Source of the DNA: Tunturibacter psychrotolerans
Lineage (GTDB): Bacteria; Acidobacteriota; Terriglobia; Terriglobales; Acidobacteriaceae
Reading direction: 5' to 3'
Assembly (NCBI RefSeq): GCF_040359615.1
Contig: NZ_CP132942.1
Location: 372,001 to 436,000 of the forward strand
DNA length: 64,000 nt
Part shown: positions 1-9,742 of the stretch, piece by piece
How the letters are laid out: each line of letters starts with the position of its first letter
Position numbering within the stretch: position 1 is the stretch's first letter
The notes under the pieces: generated by a model
The model's input: the letters and a program-made list of their open reading frames with translations, nothing else
What the model was told of the DNA's origin: nothing
Database searches by the model: none
Made by a program: the position numbers and the translations under genes

Positions 1-603
1 GCTGTTGGCGAGAAAGTGTTTGAGGAGCGAGGAAGTAAGCCAGACGTGGGGATCATCGCCCTGCAGTCCACGGGTAAAAGCAGTGGCCATTGTTCCGACC
101 AGGAACGGGTCTTCTCCATAAGACTCTTCACTTCGTCCCCAGCGCGGATCGCGGCTGAGATCGGCGTTTGGCGCGCGGACGACCATACCGCCGCGATGGT
201 ATTTACCATACGCATAACGAGTCTCATAGGCTTCAGCAGCAGCAGCCTTCTGAATGAGCTCGGGATCCCAGGTCTGGCCGAGTCCCCGCGACTGTGGGAA
301 CTGAGTCGTAGGAATGACGGGGAGGTTTTTCCCCTCCCATCCTCCAGGGCCTCCGAGGGCGAGCCCATGAAGCCCTTCAACGTGCTGTGTTCCAACGACA
401 CCGAGCCTGGGTATAGTTGGGTTTGTGCTGAGCGCCTGCACTTTTTCCTCGAGCGTCATATGGCCGATCAGGTCGGTGATACGTTCTTCGGCAGGGAGAT
501 GTGTGTCCTGAAAGCGGTACCTCTGCTGCGCCTGGAGGAGTTGCGGGATGGAGACGATAGCGAGTAAGGACGCGATGGAGACGGATCGGTTGAACCTGGG
601 CAT
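1..603 (-). CDS. Glycoside hydrolase family 3 beta-glucosidase/xylosidase, N-terminal part (cut by window edge)
   Basis: 201 codons are open from an ATG at 603 to the window edge, so the 3' part of the gene lies outside. The protein starts with a signal peptide ending near LLQAQQ, then shows typical GH3 N-domain text: a MTLEEKVQAL helix, a GTQHVEGLHGLA segment, IPTTQFPQS, and RAPNADLSRDPRWGR followed by EDPFLVGTMA, as in periplasmic beta-glucosidase/beta-xylosidase enzymes. These remove terminal sugars from beta-linked oligosaccharides. The catalytic Asp region is not reached. It lies 68 bp downstream of the SGNH hydrolase gene and on the same strand as the Oar-like receptor, suggesting one transcript from about 5.2 kb. 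The substrate (glucoside or xyloside) cannot be decided from this part. Confidence 0.9.
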   Translation of the reverse strand, partial: MPRFNRSVSIASLLAIVSIPQLLQAQQRYRFQDTHLPAEERITDLIGHMTLEEKVQALSTNPTIPRLGVVGTQHVEGLHGLALGGPGGWEGKNLPVIPTTQFPQSRGLGQTWDPELIQKAAAAEAYETRYAYGKYHRGGMVVRAPNADLSRDPRWGRSEESYGEDPFLVGTMATAFTRGLQGDDPHVWLTSSLLKHFLANS

Positions 604-671
604 GAAGGCGACATTTCCTATCGTTGGGTGTGAACAGAGAGCGAATACATTCGCTGAATGTGGAATGCTGC

Positions 672-1490
672 TTATTTGGCGATTGTGGGCGCCGTCGTCT
701 GGTTGACCGCCTGTTGTATGGCCTTCTCGGCAAGCGGTGCCATGATGGCGTAGCCGACTGCGTTTGGATGGACACCATCGGGGGAGACGGCAGCGTCGAG
801 GCCTCCCTGATCATTGGTCATCGCGGAGTAGTAGTCGAGGTAAACAAATCCGTTCGACTGTGCGTAGTGTTTGATCCATTCATTGAGCTGACGAATCTCG
901 GCGGCGGGATGGAGACCGCGACGCCATGGATAGTCGCTTACCGGAAGAACAGATGCCAGGATGACGCGAATGCCATGAGCTTTCGCGGATTCGCTCATTG
1001 ATTGCAGGTTATCTTCGATCATCTGAAGCGACGAGAGACCAGTATTTCCCGCGAGGTCGTTGGTTCCGGCCAGGATCACGACCGCTGTTGGCGAAAGGTC
1101 GATGACATCCTGGCGGAAGCGTACAAGCATCTGACCTGTGGTCTGGCCGGAGATGCCGCGATTGATGTAGGGCTTGCCGGGAAAAAATGGAGCGGGGACG
1201 TTGCGGCCCCACGAGTCAGTGATCGAGTCGCCCATGAAGATAATGCGAGATTCACCTGTTTCAGGCGGAGCTAGCTTTACGTTCTCATCGCGATAGCGAC
1301 CGAGCTGTGGCCAGTCGGCGCCGAGTTTTTGGAGTATAGATATCTGCTCAGTGCTCAATGCGGCGGGGGGAAGCGTGTAAACGGGATCGATGGCCTGGGG
1401 CGATCTGGGAACGGTTGGACTCTGAGCAATACCAGCAGAAACGATGAACGAAAGAGAGCCGAAAAGCAGGAGACTAGTTGCAACCTTCAT
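672..1490 (-). CDS. Secreted SGNH/GDSL-family esterase
   Basis: 272 residues from the ATG at 1490, chosen because GGAGAA lies just upstream and because it gives a clean signal peptide (MKVATSLLLFGSL to about AGIAQS). An upstream in-frame start at 1598 would put 36 unlikely residues in front. SGNH blocks are visible: block I GDSITDSWG (Ser nucleophile), the Gly of block II (NRGISGQTT), block III GTNDLAG and block V DGVHPNAVGY with Asp and His. Such enzymes usually deacetylate or de-esterify plant polysaccharides or short esters in the periplasm. It sits between the Oar-like receptor (113 bp upstream) and the GH3 gene, so a role in trimming an imported oligosaccharide is a reasonable inference. 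The exact ester is unknown. Confidence 0.88.
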   Translation of the reverse strand: MKVATSLLLFGSLSFIVSAGIAQSPTVPRSPQAIDPVYTLPPAALSTEQISILQKLGADWPQLGRYRDENVKLAPPETGESRIIFMGDSITDSWGRNVPAPFFPGKPYINRGISGQTTGQMLVRFRQDVIDLSPTAVVILAGTNDLAGNTGLSSLQMIEDNLQSMSESAKAHGIRVILASVLPVSDYPWRRGLHPAAEIRQLNEWIKHYAQSNGFVYLDYYSAMTNDQGGLDAAVSPDGVHPNAVGYAIMAPLAEKAIQQAVNQTTAPTIAK

Positions 1491-1603
1491 TGAGTTCTCC
1501 GAAAGGTTTCGATCGGGGGTTGTAGAGAAAACATGAGACGAGCCCGGCCGGCAGGGCAGATAGCGACAGAGCTCGTCCAGTCCAGCAAGCAAGAACATCT
1601 GCG

Positions 1604-4600
1604 CTAGAAGTGGTACTTGATTGCAAGCAACAGAGTGCGTTGAGTGTACTTCGCGTCGGTAATGCCACGGTCGACATTAGAGACCTGGGATGCGAAGGAA
1701 CTGTTATTTGGAGTCTGAAGCTTCAGCGTCACCAGATCCGAGGTACTGTAGCCGGGCAAAGGGTGGTTGAGGAAGTTGAAAGCCGATCCACGAATCTCTA
1801 ACGCCTGGCTCTCCGTGATGTGGAAACTCTTGTAAATGCCGAGATCGGAGTCGAAGAAGGATGGGCCGCTAAGATACGGGGCCTGACGGTCTCCCACCTG
1901 CCCGATCTGTGGCGCGGTGAAGCAATCGAGGTTGACGTGCTGATTGTTTTTTAGGCCCGCAGTCGGATTGCAGATGGTGATCGGCAGCACACTGTTGAAT
2001 GGCGTCCCGTAGAAAGTGGACGACCCCACGGTGTGGCCAAGCGTGGTGTTCTCGATCGTCAAACCGAGGTTCTGGCTCGTATTTGCCTGCAGGTTGCCAC
2101 CTGACTGCCAGGTGGTGGTACCGGAGAGCGTCCAACCGTTAACAAATCCTCCGGCGAGGAGGTGACCGTGAACTGGTGAGCCAAGATCGAAGGCGTAAGA
2201 AGTGTTGACGACATGCGGGCGATCGATGTTCAAGACACCGTAGTTGTTGGCTACATTGAATGCATCGAGAGTACTCCCAACAATGCCAAGCGACTTCGAG
2301 TAGGTGTAGTTGATATTGAATGTTGCACGACCCGCCTGTCGTAGCAAACTAACCTGTGCACCGTTATAGTTCGCATAACCCGAGTGGGTGTTGACCGAAA
2401 TTGCGTTTGTTCCGTAACCCTTGTAGTAAGGAAAGTAATCCGCGATGTTAGGAACATTCTCTGGATCGACCGGTGCAGGAGCGCCAGTAATAGGATCTGG
2501 TCTGAAAAGACCGCCAAGCGGAATTTTGTTCTGGTTGACGAAGTTTGCGCCGCCTACCCCTGAGCCGTTGCTCTGCCCACCCATGAGGATGTTCTGAGTC
2601 TGGTTCCCAACATAAGCTATCTCGAGCAGCATGTTGCGCGGGATACGCTGTGAGATCGTCAGGTTGTAAGCATAGGTCACGCCAACCTTATCGTCAGACT
2701 GATCTGTTGCATACACACTCGAAGGCAGAGAGCCGAGAGATGCTGAATTCGCACCGAGCGCTGCAACCTCTTTGAGCGTGATTGCCTGGTTGTTGCTGGA
2801 GTTGTACGTCTTGACCCCGAGCGATGTCTGAAGCGGACCAGCATAGTCGTTGTACTGATCGTTCCAACGATAGGCCGCCCAGCCCCCGCGTACAACGGTC
2901 TCACCATTGCCCCTAACATCGTAGGCAAGTCCAAGACGAGGCTCGAGGAAGATCGTCTGTACGGGAGATCCTCCGTTAGGCACGGATCCATCGATTGCAT
3001 GCCAGTACACTCCGGGGTAAACCTTACCTGCGCTGACGTCGGCCGCATAGCGACTAGGCTCCCACACTGCAAGTCCGTTGCCCGTGTTGTCCTGCCATCG
3101 ACCAAGGTGTTCGAGACGAAGTCCGAGATTGAGGGTCAAGTGACGGGTAGTCTTCCAGTTATCGAGGAAGTAACCGGCGGCCGTCGTGTAGGCCATGTCG
3201 TCAGTGGGACTACTGTTGTTCTGTGTGAAACCACTGGTGATGCCCATTAGAAAGTTTGCCAGCGGGTTGACCGTGCCAATGGTCAAGCCAGTCACCTGAT
3301 CAGTCTTTGCTCCGCTTGCAAACGAGAGTGCCCCATTGGGAGATCCATATGTACCCTGCTTGTTGCCCGACCGGCTCCAATAACCGCCCATCTTGAACGT
3401 ATGAGTCCTATACACGAACGTGACATCGTCGGCTACCGACGGAGCCTTCTTGTTGGTGGGGAACACTCCGCCATTTCCGAACAGGTCCGGCTGCGAGATA
3501 TCAGGCAGCGTACGGGCTCCCGGCGAGTTAATTGACGGCACAAGCTGAGAAGCGTTGTTGTAAACGGTGCCGTACGGATAGCCGAGGGTAGAGATCTCCA
3601 TCGCCTTCACGTTAGAGGTTGAGAACGGATTGTCGAGCCAGCCCACTGCGACGCGTAGTTCGTTGGTCGCTGCGGAATTAAAGACATGAATGTAGCTGCC
3701 GCTCAACACGTGAGAATGGACGGCGCTTACGAGGGGGCCGCCAGGATAAGCGACGGCATTGGCGGGGGTGTAATAGATATGCGCGAGGCTGGTCTCGGAG
3801 TCGCTTCCGTATTGATAGCTCACGAATAACTTGTTTTTGTCGCTAAGGTTATAGTCCACGCGGCCGCGGTAGATATATCCATTGTGGACATTGGTCGTCT
3901 GCAAAAAGTAGTTGTAGCCGCTGCCGTTGCTCGAAGGATCCGTATTGGGCTGGGGGAAGAGCTTCAGTAACGCCAGAGCACCTGGATCGAGATACTGCGT
4001 AGGAATCTGTGTGCCGCTCAGCTTAGTTCCATCCGGAGCAAAGCCGCCGTTCAGCGACTGGCAGAAGTCGTTTCCTGTGCTCGTAGCGCAGAGCGCTGCA
4101 TTGTCCGGATCGCTGAGGCTGAAGTTGCCCGCGCGCATCGCTGCCGTCGGCACATAAGAGGTTAGAGGGGAGGCCGATGGAAGAGTCTGACGAAAATCTT
4201 CGAACCCAGCCCAGAAAAGCAGTTTGCGGCCGTGATTAAAGTCAGTGTGCGGAATAAGGATCGGCCCCCCCACGCTACCACCCGGATAATAGTAAGAAGC
4301 GTCCGGCCGTGCCGTTGGGGTTGTGCTGTGCTTGTCTTGCCAGGTGTTAGCATTCAGCACACTGTTGCGCGCATAGAAATATCCTTGACCATGGAACTCC
4401 GACGAGCCGGAGCGGCTGATCACATTAATGACAACGGGGCCCTGGGCCGCATCAGCTCCAAAGTTGGAGGTCTGTACCTTTACTTCTTGTGTCATATCAG
4501 GATTCACAGTCGCTATGGACCAGCACGCACAACCGGGATCGATGATGCTTGCGCCATCCAGAAGATAGGCCGTGCCTCCACGATAGGGCGCGCCGTTGGT

Positions 4601-5212
4601 GTTGAGACCTACTCCGACCGCAGAACCGGAAGATCCGTTATCACTGAAATCGAAACCGGGCCCGTTGCCCGTGCCGCTCGCGGTGGTCGTGGTTCCCGGA
4701 AGAATTTTTAGCAGCTCAGAGAGGTTGCGACTTTCGATAGGAAGTCGCTCAATGTCTTTCGCGCTCAACAGTGCCGAGCGCTCGCCGGAGTCCTGCGGCG
4801 CAATCTCGTTGACAGCGCTTTCTACAGTAACAGTGTCGGTTGTGCCGCCAACGATGAGGCTAAGGTTGTTGAGATTTCGTACGTCGCCTGGGTCGACGCT
4901 CACATTATCCTGGCGGAACCCACGGAAACCTGGCGCCGCAATCTCCACCGTGTAGGTTCCGGGGATGACGCCGGCAAAGGTGAAGTAGCCGGATGAGTTG
5001 GACGTGACGTCGCGTTTGTCCCTGCTTGCAGTGTTGGTGAGGGTGACCGTTGCTCCCGGGATCACCGCACCGGTTGTATCAACGACATTGCCCGAGAGAC
5101 TGGCAGTCGTCTGCGCCTGCAGATGGGGTGAGGTCCCGAGCAAGCCGACGGCCAGCAAGACCAGTAAGGCGAGGCTCCACTTGAGTTGGAGGTTAGACGT
5201 TGTGTAAAGCAT
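1604..5212 (-). CDS. Oar-like TonB-dependent outer-membrane receptor with carboxypeptidase-regulatory N-domain
   Basis: 1202 residues. The signal peptide ends near HLQAQ (about 34), followed by a carboxypeptidase-regulatory-like beta domain (about 38-118: SLSGNVVDTTGAVIPGATV, then GYFTFAGVIPGTYTVEI), a plug-like region (RNLSELLKILPGT, then YLLDGASIIDPG and FGADAAQGPVVINVISRSGSS), and a long beta-barrel. The chain ends in KYHF, with the terminal aromatic residue expected of an outer-membrane barrel. This class is expanded in Acidobacteriota and is thought to import large oligomers. It has no SusD partner next to it. Downstream on the same strand are an SGNH esterase and a GH3, so a small polysaccharide-use operon is likely. 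The substrate is unknown. Confidence 0.92.
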   Translation of the reverse strand: MLYTTSNLQLKWSLALLVLLAVGLLGTSPHLQAQTTASLSGNVVDTTGAVIPGATVTLTNTASRDKRDVTSNSSGYFTFAGVIPGTYTVEIAAPGFRGFRQDNVSVDPGDVRNLNNLSLIVGGTTDTVTVESAVNEIAPQDSGERSALLSAKDIERLPIESRNLSELLKILPGTTTTASGTGNGPGFDFSDNGSSGSAVGVGLNTNGAPYRGGTAYLLDGASIIDPGCACWSIATVNPDMTQEVKVQTSNFGADAAQGPVVINVISRSGSSEFHGQGYFYARNSVLNANTWQDKHSTTPTARPDASYYYPGGSVGGPILIPHTDFNHGRKLLFWAGFEDFRQTLPSASPLTSYVPTAAMRAGNFSLSDPDNAALCATSTGNDFCQSLNGGFAPDGTKLSGTQIPTQYLDPGALALLKLFPQPNTDPSSNGSGYNYFLQTTNVHNGYIYRGRVDYNLSDKNKLFVSYQYGSDSETSLAHIYYTPANAVAYPGGPLVSAVHSHVLSGSYIHVFNSAATNELRVAVGWLDNPFSTSNVKAMEISTLGYPYGTVYNNASQLVPSINSPGARTLPDISQPDLFGNGGVFPTNKKAPSVADDVTFVYRTHTFKMGGYWSRSGNKQGTYGSPNGALSFASGAKTDQVTGLTIGTVNPLANFLMGITSGFTQNNSSPTDDMAYTTAAGYFLDNWKTTRHLTLNLGLRLEHLGRWQDNTGNGLAVWEPSRYAADVSAGKVYPGVYWHAIDGSVPNGGSPVQTIFLEPRLGLAYDVRGNGETVVRGGWAAYRWNDQYNDYAGPLQTSLGVKTYNSSNNQAITLKEVAALGANSASLGSLPSSVYATDQSDDKVGVTYAYNLTISQRIPRNMLLEIAYVGNQTQNILMGGQSNGSGVGGANFVNQNKIPLGGLFRPDPITGAPAPVDPENVPNIADYFPYYKGYGTNAISVNTHSGYANYNGAQVSLLRQAGRATFNINYTYSKSLGIVGSTLDAFNVANNYGVLNIDRPHVVNTSYAFDLGSPVHGHLLAGGFVNGWTLSGTTTWQSGGNLQANTSQNLGLTIENTTLGHTVGSSTFYGTPFNSVLPITICNPTAGLKNNQHVNLDCFTAPQIGQVGDRQAPYLSGPSFFDSDLGIYKSFHITESQALEIRGSAFNFLNHPLPGYSTSDLVTLKLQTPNNSSFASQVSNVDRGITDAKYTQRTLLLAIKYHF

Positions 5213-5587
5213 GGTGCGGCCTCTTTCACTTCAATTTTTTTGTGACCCGAACTAATTGCTGATGCATAGTTCTCTGTCAAGGAATAGATTTAGTCCTGTA
5301 CAAAATCGGAATGAGCATAGTACACGCAAACAGAAACAGTCAACTGGGAAGTTTAAACAGCCAAAAACTCTCTTTCTTCTGTAATTTTCGACAGGGATTA
5401 ACCGGCATAGAGGGGTCATGAGCTGAGCCAATGCGGCCTCAGGTGGTCTGCGCAAAACAGACATTGTTTACGCCAATGAACTTTAGGGAACCCAGCCGTG
5501 AGTACAATAATTTAAATAGGGGACGAGGAATAAATAAAAGAGTGCACAGCATAGCCGCGCTGCATGCAGACGTGACGCAAAAAAAAA
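5213..5587. other. Intergenic stretch upstream of the Oar-like receptor
   Basis: About 375 bp, locally AT-rich, between the 3' end of the GH43 pseudogene and the receptor start. Both neighbours read leftwards, so this should carry the receptor promoter. No convincing ORF, hairpin terminator or LacI-type operator was found. Confidence 0.5.
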
Positions 5588-7119
5588 TTAAGTGGGAATC
5601 TTCAATTCGGGCCAGAAGCGGAAGTTGCGGAAAGTGGCGCCGCCAGTCCCCCAGGCTGAGAGGGCAGGTCGAACGTCCAGAAAACCGCCCAGAATGTTGT
5701 GGTGCATTCCGGAGATCTCGGCAGATTCCTGCGTACGCTGCCACGGTTGATCGAGCAAGCAAAAGTAAAAGTCGATCTCCTGGCGGTCATTGACGATGCG
5801 AACGGTTGCGCGGGTGGGATTGGCTAGTGCGTGGTTGAAGACTAGGCCGTTGCCTAATCGAATCTTCAAGCCTTGAGGGCCCAGTGTGACGCCGGTTGCG
5901 TGCTCGGGGTTGTAGAAGAGGAGGAGGCCGGCTTCGCAGCCGGGATCGACCGCAACATCGATTTCGATCGTGTAAGAGTGGCCTCCCATGGGTACGGCAA
6001 GGACGGATGTGTCGGTTAGACCCTTGCCCTGAGCATTAAGGCGGAGGTAGCCCTTTCCAGTATCAAAACGCGTCGAATCGTATTGATGCCAGAAGGCCCA
6101 TTGAAGGCCAAGGTCTCTAGTGACGAACTCGTCCGATGGGTCAAAGAATGGTTGCTGGCTTCGGCCGGGTACGGGCATGGAAATGGCTGAATCAGCGCCG
6201 GCTTCCGGTTGCTCGCGGAACCAACCGTCTGCTGTCCAGCGATGGGAAGGAGCAGGAGCTGGCGGCCGAGGGTGCGATAGCCGTTCTCATAAGAATGCAC
6301 AGTCATGTACCACTTGCCGTCGGGAGTATCGACGAGGCGGCCGTGGCCAAGGCTTAGCCAGCGGTCATCTCGCGATTGCGTATGGACGATGGGGTTATAG
6401 GGAGAGAACTCCCAAGGACCTTCGGCGTGGCGGCTCCGAGCACTGATGACGGAGTGGCTGGTGGCAGGTCCCCCGGTACCCCCTTCGGCAACGTTCAAGT
6501 AGAAATACCCATTGTGCTCGAGTAGCTTAGGGCCCTCAAGGCAGGTGCATTCGATCCGCGTGGATGAAGGTATAGGCCAGGGTTCGAAGGCTGCGCGAGG
6601 TGGGGACCTTACAGCGAGACCGTCAGGCGTGAGCTCGAGCATCTGGCCACCGTTCATATAAAGAAACCGGCGGCCATTGTCGGCGATGTGCGCGGGGTCG
6701 ATGGCAGAGACGCCGAGGTCGATGGGCTCGCTCCATGGGCCGGCGGGATGTGAGGTGTGAACGACGAAGAGGCGGTTGTTGGCGGGGAAGTAAATATAGA
6801 AGTGGTCCTGATACTCGCAGAGGTACGGCGCCCAAACGCTGCCGTAGTATCGACGCAATGCGGCGGCAACGGGCTTCCAGTTAACGAGGTCGAGCGAGTG
6901 CCAGATGAGCAGACCCGGGGCATAGTCAAAGCTGGAGTGAGTGAGGTAGAACTCGTTGCCAACCCGGATCGGACTAGCGTCGGGATGGTCTCCGCCCATA
7001 ATGGGATTGGTGTAAACGCTGCGCAGGATCTCTGCGGATAGGGCTCGCAGACCTGGCGCGAGACTGAATGCGATCGACGCTGCTGATGCGTCGCAGAAGA
7101 AACGATGACGCGTGATCAT
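5588..7119 (-). pseudogene. Glycoside hydrolase family 43 (beta-xylosidase/arabinosidase-like), broken by one frameshift
   Basis: The N-terminal part (ATG at 7119; a GTG at 7203 is an alternative) carries a Tat-like or weak signal (RHRFF, then SLAPGLRALSAE), then GH43 five-blade propeller text: NPIMGGDHPDASP with the catalytic base Asp, VWAPYL, AIDPAHI, and CLEGPKL with the general-acid Glu. Near 6242 the frame is lost: the sequence leads to LLLLP, and the continuation RWTADGWFREQP is in the next frame. Restoring one missing base joins both parts into one GH43 with a C-terminal beta-sandwich (about 6178-5588, ending FRFWPELKIPT). Both halves are otherwise free of stops and well conserved. It may be a young pseudogene or a base-call error. 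If intact it would be a secreted exo-glycosidase acting with the neighbouring GH3 and esterases. Confidence 0.82.
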
Positions 7120-7388
7120 GCGTGAGCCTGAAGTAAAACTGCCATGAATTTGCTCCTGAACCTTTTGGTCGCTGATTGCTGATAAAAAAATAAAAGCTAA
7201 CACTTGTCATGTTCCAGACGAAAACTCGGATCCTCGTAGCCTTGGCTAAAGCAGCATTGTCCGTGCCTTCGAGTGTTTAATATTTCGTTTAGCAATTGGC
7301 AAAAAAACGGCCGCATTCGCGGCTTCAAGAATGCTAAGGCTTTTCCGGACACTCTAGTCGACGTCTGGTCTCTTATATATTAGGTTCC

Positions 7389-8861
7389 ATGCATTGTGTC
7401 GGTCGCTTGCTCGCTCTGCTATTTGTTTTGATCGGTGTGGCTTCGACTCAAACTCCTCCGCAAGCAAATCTTGGCGCGGTTCCGATTGACCGCTTAGGTG
7501 AACCCTGGTGGGCCCAGCGACACCTTGATGTTCTTCAGGCAATCAAAGTACATCCAGATACGCCACTTTTACTCTTGGGTGACTCGATCACACAGAACTA
7601 TGAGAAGTCGAGACCCCCTGACGAGAACTTTCAACCCACCTGGCAGACTTTTTACGCGGCACGCAACGCCATTAACCTCGGCTTCAGCGGAGATACAACC
7701 GCCAATCTACTCTGGCGCCTAAAAAATGGAGAACTCTGCGGTTTATCTCCTAAGGTAGTCGTCGTCCTGATCGGCACGAACAATACCGGCGTAGCGAACC
7801 AAAACGCCGTTCAGACCCAGGTTGGCATCGACGCAGTCGTTGCCGAAGTAGAACAGCATCTCCCTTCGACACACATCGTGCTGATAGGCTTGCTTCCGAG
7901 TGACGTTTCACCGCAAAAAACAGCTGTAGATCAAGAGGTCAATCGCTATCTCGCTCGCGTTTATTCAGAGAACCCACGTGTCACATATCTCGATATCAGT
8001 AGCATTTTCTTTGTGAATGGCAGGCTCAATTCCGCCATCTACTATGATCCGCGACTGCCCGGCCATCCCGGTGCACTGCATCCCGACACAAAGGGTCAGT
8101 ACATGATGGCTGAGGCAATCGAGCCTACATTAGCGCGCTTATTGAGCGAGAAGCCACGCAGATCTCTCGAGTCGATGACAGATATCAATACGGCTCTGAT
8201 CCCTGTCGAGCGTCTCGAACAGGACTCCTACGACTGGTACGCTCGGCACCACGCCGAACTGGCTACTGGAACGACGATGGATCCGCGCATCGTCCTCATC
8301 GGCGACTCGATCACCCATTTCTGGGCAGGTGCACCAGCCGCATCACACGTCAACGGCGGGCCCGCATGGCAGCATGCCTTCGGCGATAAACCTGTACTTA
8401 ATCTCGGCTTTGGCTGGGACCGTACACAAAATGTTCTCTGGCGGCTTCGTCAGGGCGAGTTCGATGGACTTCATCCCGACTTCATCATCGTGAACATCGG
8501 TACCAACAATCTGACTGGAACTGCGAACGCACGCGCCAGTTCACCGGCTGAGGTCGTTGACGGCATCGAGGAAATCTGCCGCGAGTTGAAGGATCGTTCT
8601 CAGACCAGCTCGATTATTCTGATGTCCATCTTTCCACGCGGCTTCGCCCCAGACAATCCGCTACGTGAACCAATTCGTCGGGTCAATCAGCTTCTGGTCG
8701 AACATTTCGCAAACAAACCAGGCATCAAAGTCGTCGATCTCGGACCGAAGTTTCTCGCACCAGATCAGACCCTGCCCGGGTCGCTAATGCCGGACGGCGT
8801 GCACCCAAGCAATGCCGGTTACGAAATCTGGGCGGACGCGCTCCTGCAGGCATTTCGGTAA
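7389..8861 (+). CDS. Secreted protein with two SGNH/GDSL hydrolase domains in tandem
   Basis: 490 residues. A signal peptide (MHCVGRLLALLFVLIGVAST) is followed by two complete SGNH units. Unit 1, about 30-265: WWAQRH, GDSITQNYE, NLGFSGDTTANLLWRL, GTNNTG, and HPGALHPD near its end. Unit 2, about 278-490: YDWYARHHAEL, GDSITHFWAG, NLGFGWDRTQNVLWRL, GTNNLTG, then MPDGVHPSNAGYEIW. Each has the Ser of block I and the Asn of block III. Unit 2 has a standard DxxH; unit 1 has a longer segment before its HPD. The units resemble GH-associated acetylesterases or platelet-activating-factor acetylhydrolase-like enzymes. The gene is divergent from the GH43 pseudogene and followed by a strong hairpin at 8905. 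Family typical length is one unit, so this is an internal duplication. Confidence 0.88.
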   Translation: MHCVGRLLALLFVLIGVASTQTPPQANLGAVPIDRLGEPWWAQRHLDVLQAIKVHPDTPLLLLGDSITQNYEKSRPPDENFQPTWQTFYAARNAINLGFSGDTTANLLWRLKNGELCGLSPKVVVVLIGTNNTGVANQNAVQTQVGIDAVVAEVEQHLPSTHIVLIGLLPSDVSPQKTAVDQEVNRYLARVYSENPRVTYLDISSIFFVNGRLNSAIYYDPRLPGHPGALHPDTKGQYMMAEAIEPTLARLLSEKPRRSLESMTDINTALIPVERLEQDSYDWYARHHAELATGTTMDPRIVLIGDSITHFWAGAPAASHVNGGPAWQHAFGDKPVLNLGFGWDRTQNVLWRLRQGEFDGLHPDFIIVNIGTNNLTGTANARASSPAEVVDGIEEICRELKDRSQTSSIILMSIFPRGFAPDNPLREPIRRVNQLLVEHFANKPGIKVVDLGPKFLAPDQTLPGSLMPDGVHPSNAGYEIWADALLQAFR

Positions 8862-8904
8862 AACCAATAGGTCGTCAAGTGCATAGAACGCATAAGTTCA
8901 GAGA

Positions 8905-8930
8905 GTGAGATTCAGGGTTCTGAATCTCAC
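8905..8930 (+). terminator. Perfect hairpin downstream of the double-SGNH gene
   Basis: An 11-bp perfect stem (GTGAGATTCAG, loop GGTT, CTGAATCTCAC) begins 44 bp after the stop at 8861. There is no clear T-run after it, so it could be a terminator, an RNA-stabilising hairpin or a protein site. Confidence 0.55.
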
Positions 8931-9742
8931 ATAATCTGGAGATCACGATGAATACAATCTCGCTCGCCGCCGCAACTCTATCGAAAGGTGCCCTTGAACG
9001 CCTTGATCTACAGGGGAGAACGATATGGCAAACAACGGTTTCATCGCGTTCATGTAGGGAGTAACCGGGGCCGGTTTGTTCACCAAGCTGCGACGCCCCG
9101 GCGCCACACAGAGTTCATTGACTCCCGGACGGTGGAGGAGTATCGAGAGCGGGAGCTCGAAGAGACCTTGATCAAATACCGCCTCCATATACTTCGCCAA
9201 GATAGCCGTCATTCCGAACACAGAAATACTGGATCCTGATCTGCCGATGTTCATAGTAAAGGATGCAGTCAGATCAAACAGTGAAGAGTTTCGATACGCC
9301 CCAAGCTTCAACCAAGTGACAGATGTCGTGCCGAGGTCGTTCGTCAGCTAGTCCGAGGTGGGGTCCTTCCATCCATAACGAAAAAGAGATTAGCTTCTGA
9401 AGCATCAATGTGAATGAGTACTCCCGTCTGATCCTCTCAGGCTTTGTTGTTCCGAAATCTTTTGTTTCCGCAGTTCAGATCGAAGGTTTGGAATTCCTTC
9501 GCGATGAAAATCAGCTTCTGTAAAGAAGAGGCGATACGTCAGGACTACGACAAAACAAAGAAGGCACCAACTCACCGCAAACCCGAGTGGGGCGTCCAGG
9601 AACAATGCTCAGGACCGCGCAAAAGAGACGGAGACGAAGGACACCGTCCACGAAGATAACGATAAGGTGCAGTACCGCGGAGACCTTTTCGTTTTTGAAA
9701 TTTCTCCCGAAAACCTCACGTCTTTTTTGCTCTCCTACTCGA
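8931..9742. other. About 800 bp without a supportable gene; possible vestigial coding starts
   Basis: Two ATGs on the plus strand have good Shine-Dalgarno sequences: one at 8948 (GGAG upstream) whose frame stops after about 36 codons, and one near 9024 (AGGGGAGA upstream) whose frame stops after 10 codons. Minus-strand frames at 8943-9311 and 9405-9605 are open but have no recognisable family, poor starts and no conserved motif. The stretch lies at the left edge of the decayed zone and looks like degraded coding DNA. Confidence 0.4.

Noticed and set aside
16..567. Open plus-strand frame at the left edge
   Set aside because: It is the shadow of the GH3 gene on the minus strand, which has a clear family pattern.
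8943..9311. 122-codon minus-strand frame
   Set aside because: No recognisable domain, no good Shine-Dalgarno, and the opposite strand has rival short frames with better RBS.
9405..9605. Short minus-strand frame with one hydrophobic stretch
   Set aside because: TTG start right after a stop and no family; a small membrane protein cannot be excluded but is not supported.
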